NCBI GenBank assembly: GCA_021827805.1
Contig: JAKAUG010000285.1
Location: 1 to 7,082 of the forward strand
DNA: 7,082 nt
Direction: 5' to 3'
From: Bacillota bacterium
Lineage (GTDB): Bacteria > Bacillota > Sulfobacillia > RBS10-35 > JAJYVN01
Shown here piece after piece: positions 4,597 through 7,082 of this stretch. Position 1 is the first letter of the stretch. Every line of letters begins with the position of its first letter. The notes beneath the pieces were generated by a model. It did not search any database. It saw nothing but the letters and a program-made list of their open reading frames with translations, and was not told where the DNA came from. A program made the position numbers and the translations under genes.

Positions 4597-7082
4597 TCAC
4601 AGGCCCGGGATCCGCGTCAGCTTCCCCTGATCACTGCGCACGCCGTTGTGCAGCAGGCTGAAGTCCAGGCACATCGTGGCCCCGAAGCACGACGGCGTGA
4701 CGCCCTGGGGCTGGGGAGCCCCGGCCGAGTGCGTGGTGTAGTCCTCGGAGAACTCCCCGGCGCGGGCGATGTCCCGCAGCGCCACCTCCACCACCTGCGC
4801 GGCCAGATCCGGCTGGTCGCGGTCCAACAGGCCGTAGACCAGAAGGCTCATCTCCGGATACTTCGGATACTGCAGCCCACCAAAGGGCAGCGAGGCGTCA
4901 AAGCGGGAGCGAAAGAGGTCGAGGAGCGAGTTGGCCTGCGCGGCCGGCAGCCCAGGTAGGCCCAGAGCGGCCATGCACCACAGCATGTTCTCGGGGTTGC
5001 GCGCGCCAGCGGTGTAATACTGGAAGGGTCCGGTCCCGTCCGGCTCCCAGAACCAGCGTACCAGGTTGGCATACTGCGCGCTCTGCTGCCGTTGCCAGAA
5101 CTTCACGTCCTCCGGTGCGCCCGCCTCTGGCGCCAGACGTGCGGCGAACCCCTGATCGAAGATGGAGGAGGCCACGAAGTCCAGATCGCGCTGGGTACCC
5201 CCCATCGGAGGGGTGTTGCCATACACCCAGTACGGGTCGGCCTGCTTCCAGAGCAGGAAGCGCCGCAGGGCCGGATACAGCTGGCGCAGGCGTGCGGGAT
5301 TCGGGCTTCGCTCGTAGACCAGCCACAGTGTCTGGGCAAGCCGTGTGGGCAGTCCCTCGCCGTGCAGGACGCCCTCGGCGTCCACCAGGCTCAGCACGCC
5401 CTCCAGGCAGCCCCAGCAGAACTCTGGATCCATCAGCGAGTATGGCTGCAGGGCCACGATGCTGTCCCAGGCGGCCGTGGGCTGGGCTGGCGCCGGGCCA
5501 TCGTTCCAGAGCGAGGGCTTGCCGGCCGGCATCTGCGGGTAGGGGTAGCGGACGGCCCCGGGTAGGGGCCCGGTCGCGTTGCCGTGGACGAAGGCCCAGG
5601 CGGCCAGGTAGGTGGCCCCGAGTTGCTCCGCCGTGACGCCGAGGGTCGGCACGCGCTTCAGGGTGAAGTCCTCCGCATGCGGCACGGTGGCCAGGAACTG
5701 CTGCATCCCTGAGCTGGCGCCGGCGCCGCGCGCCGCCGGGGTCAGCGCGGCCCGTGCCCGCTTGGCGGCCTCGCCCTTCCCCTCCTGGGCCAGGGCGAAG
5801 CCCACCGCGACGCGCACGGTGGCGGGCCCGCCCACGGGGGCCAGCCGGAACCCCCAGGAGGCCCCGCGCCCGCTCTGGGGGGTGGACGTCTTGCCGCCCG
5901 CCGCGCCGAGCACCCCGGCCCCGTCCGCCGCCGTGCCGCGCCAGATGGGGGGCGTGTCCGTGACGATGCTGTAGCTGAAGGCGCCGGCGTCGACGGTCAC
6001 CGTGCCGTCCGCGTCCAGGGAGGTCTGCACGGGGACCGGCACCCAGATCTGGGAGACGGGCTCCCCCTGGGGGTTGCCGAGCCACCACTGGGCGCTGCCG
6101 GCGTCACCCACCAGGACCAGGTCGCCGCCGCCCGCGCCGGGCCGGATGTGCATCGTGCGCACCAGCACCTCGGGGCTCGACCAGGCGTCGGTGTACTGGA
6201 CCACGGTTCCGTCCGCCATGGTGGCGGACCCGTCGATCTGCCAGGGGAGCCAGGAGGTCTCCACCGCGGAGGCCACGCCCTCCGCGGCTGCGGAAAGGAA
6301 CGCAAGGGACGTCAGGGTCACGGGCTGGCCGTTGCCGACCGCCCAGAACTTCAGCCAGAAGGTCTGCTGGCCGTGCCAGCCGGTCATGCGGGCCACATCC
6401 GCGATGAAGGTCCCCGTGGCGGTGGTGCCCGAGCCGCCGATGACCTCCAGGTCGTTCGGCCACGAGCCGGGGTTCACCTTGAGGCTCCAGGCCCCGACGG
6501 CGCTGGGCACCGTGACGCGCACCAGGGGGTAGCGGTCCATGTCCACGGTGACCTGGACCTGGATATCCCCCCAGGGGGTGGCGGCCGGGGCCTGGGCGGA
6601 GACGCCCAGGCACGGACCAGGCGAGGCCTGGCACAACTGGACCTCGCCAGCCTGCCAGGCGTTCGGGGAGGCCAGGGGAGCCTGCCAGCCGATCGTGCCG
6701 CCCGAGGTCGTGGAGACCGAGCGCAGGGTCAGGGTGTGGGGCAGGTAGACCGCGGATTCGGCCCACTCCGCGGCCAGGGGCGTCAACAGGCCGAAGTCGG
6801 CGGCCGAGTACGGGTCGGCACCCTGATGCGCGGTCGCGGAGACCATACCGATGGGGCGGGGGTTGAGGCAGACCCACCCGCCGCTTGCCGCCACCCAGTG
6901 GCGCACCGGGTTCGAGGCGGGCGCCAGGTCCGCGGCGGATACGGGTTGGCCACCCCTCTGCACCGTCGTCCCTCCAGGCAGTGACCAGCGTGAGGTGTCG
7001 TTCGGGGCACCCAGGCCGAGGGGGCCGCAGGCCGCGAGCATCGCGCCCGAAAAGGCTGTCGCGCCAAGCAGGAACGTGCGAC
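4597..7082 (-). CDS. exported lipoprotein with C-terminal six-hairpin glycosidase domain (GH63/GH37-like), start beyond window
   Basis: The frame stays open to the window edge, and the residues before the ATG at 7041 read RTFLLGATAFSGAMLAAC. This is a signal peptide ending in a lipobox (LAAC, Cys codon 7029-7027). The base pair at the edge leaves a codon ending in GT before the first Arg; if it is CGT, the start is a twin-arginine motif RRTFLLG. The true start is therefore just outside the window. Numbered from the 7041 Met, about residues 30-440 are rich in beta-type sequence. From about 455 to the end the sequence resembles an (alpha/alpha)6 barrel. PSLWNDG and AAWDS (D526) fit the general-acid region of GH63/GH37-like enzymes, and LYPALRRFLLWKQ is a typical barrel helix. 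FSEDY (E766) near the C-terminus matches the conserved general-base region. It probably trims oligosaccharides on the outer face of the cell; family and substrate are inferred, and GH15 or another barrel family is possible. Confidence 0.7.
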   Translation of the reverse strand, partial: RTFLLGATAFSGAMLAACGPLGLGAPNDTSRWSLPGGTTVQRGGQPVSAADLAPASNPVRHWVAASGGWVCLNPRPIGMVSATAHQGADPYSAADFGLLTPLAAEWAESAVYLPHTLTLRSVSTTSGGTIGWQAPLASPNAWQAGEVQLCQASPGPCLGVSAQAPAATPWGDIQVQVTVDMDRYPLVRVTVPSAVGAWSLKVNPGSWPNDLEVIGGSGTTATGTFIADVARMTGWHGQQTFWLKFWAVGNGQPVTLTSLAFLSAAAEGVASAVETSWLPWQIDGSATMADGTVVQYTDAWSSPEVLVRTMHIRPGAGGGDLVLVGDAGSAQWWLGNPQGEPVSQIWVPVPVQTSLDADGTVTVDAGAFSYSIVTDTPPIWRGTAADGAGVLGAAGGKTSTPQSGRGASWGFRLAPVGGPATVRVAVGFALAQEGKGEAAKRARAALTPAARGAGASSGMQQFLATVPHAEDFTLKRVPTLGVTAEQLGATYLAAWAFVHGNATGPLPGAVRYPYPQMPAGKPSLWNDGPAPAQPTAAWDSIVALQPYSLMDPEFCWGCLEGVLSLVDAEGVLHGEGLPTRLAQTLWLVYERSPNPARLRQLYPALRRFLLWKQADPYWVYGNTPPMGGTQRDLDFVASSIFDQGFAARLAPEAGAPEDVKFWQRQQSAQYANLVRWFWEPDGTGPFQYYTAGARNPENMLWCMAALGLPGLPAAQANSLLDLFRSRFDASLPFGGLQYPKYPEMSLLVYGLLDRDQPDLAAQVVEVALRDIARAGEFSEDYTTHSAGAPQPQGVTPSCFGATMCLDFSLLHNGVRSDQGKLTRIPGL

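Noticed and set aside
4898..6984. Alternative frames inside the lipoprotein gene (4898-6088 and 6104-6877 minus, 6148-6984 plus)
   Set aside because: Composition-driven shadows; the 4597-7082 frame has a signal peptide and glycosidase motifs throughout.
1..7082. CRISPR array, tRNA or rRNA genes
   Set aside because: No regularly spaced direct repeats and no tRNA- or rRNA-like segments were recognised on either strand by eye.

Overview
The window is GC-rich bacterial DNA with dense coding, long spurious antisense ORFs and strong Shine-Dalgarno sites. It reads as an accessory carbohydrate-processing region marked by mobile-element debris. The host cannot be named from the sequence. A Tat-type lipoprotein signal and a PIG-L/NagB-like pair would fit environmental GC-rich phyla, but that is only a guess.

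Layout. Positions 1-301 (minus strand) are the N-terminal part of an IS110-family transposase, cut by the window edge, with all four DEDD catalytic acids visible. Directly upstream of it (about 325-456, read on the minus strand) are two nested stem-loop domains, placed where IS110 elements encode their bridge RNA. Positions 457-631 are non-coding with two inverted repeats and probably hold the element's outer end. Positions 632-2296 (plus) encode a divergent GH98-type glycoside hydrolase with no visible signal peptide. Immediately after it (2343-2696, plus) is the C-terminal remnant of a second, ISKra4-like transposase.

The rest is a minus-strand gene run, transcribed from right to left. It begins with a large exported lipoprotein (7082 to 4597, start beyond the window) carrying a C-terminal six-hairpin glycosidase domain. 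A 120-base gap with a perfect stem-loop follows. Next are an unusual glucosamine-6-phosphate deaminase/isomerase-like protein (4476 to 3493) and, 15 bases further on, a PIG-L family de-N-acetylase (3477 to 2764).

How the genes may work together (inference): the glycosidases would break an amino-sugar-containing glycan, the PIG-L enzyme would remove N-acetyl groups, and the NagB-like enzyme would isomerise or deaminate the product. The NagB-like protein has lost one of the conserved active-site acids and the usual phosphate-loop sequence, so its substrate may differ from glucosamine-6-phosphate. The most interesting items are the candidate bridge RNA and this altered NagB-like protein coupled to a de-N-acetylase.
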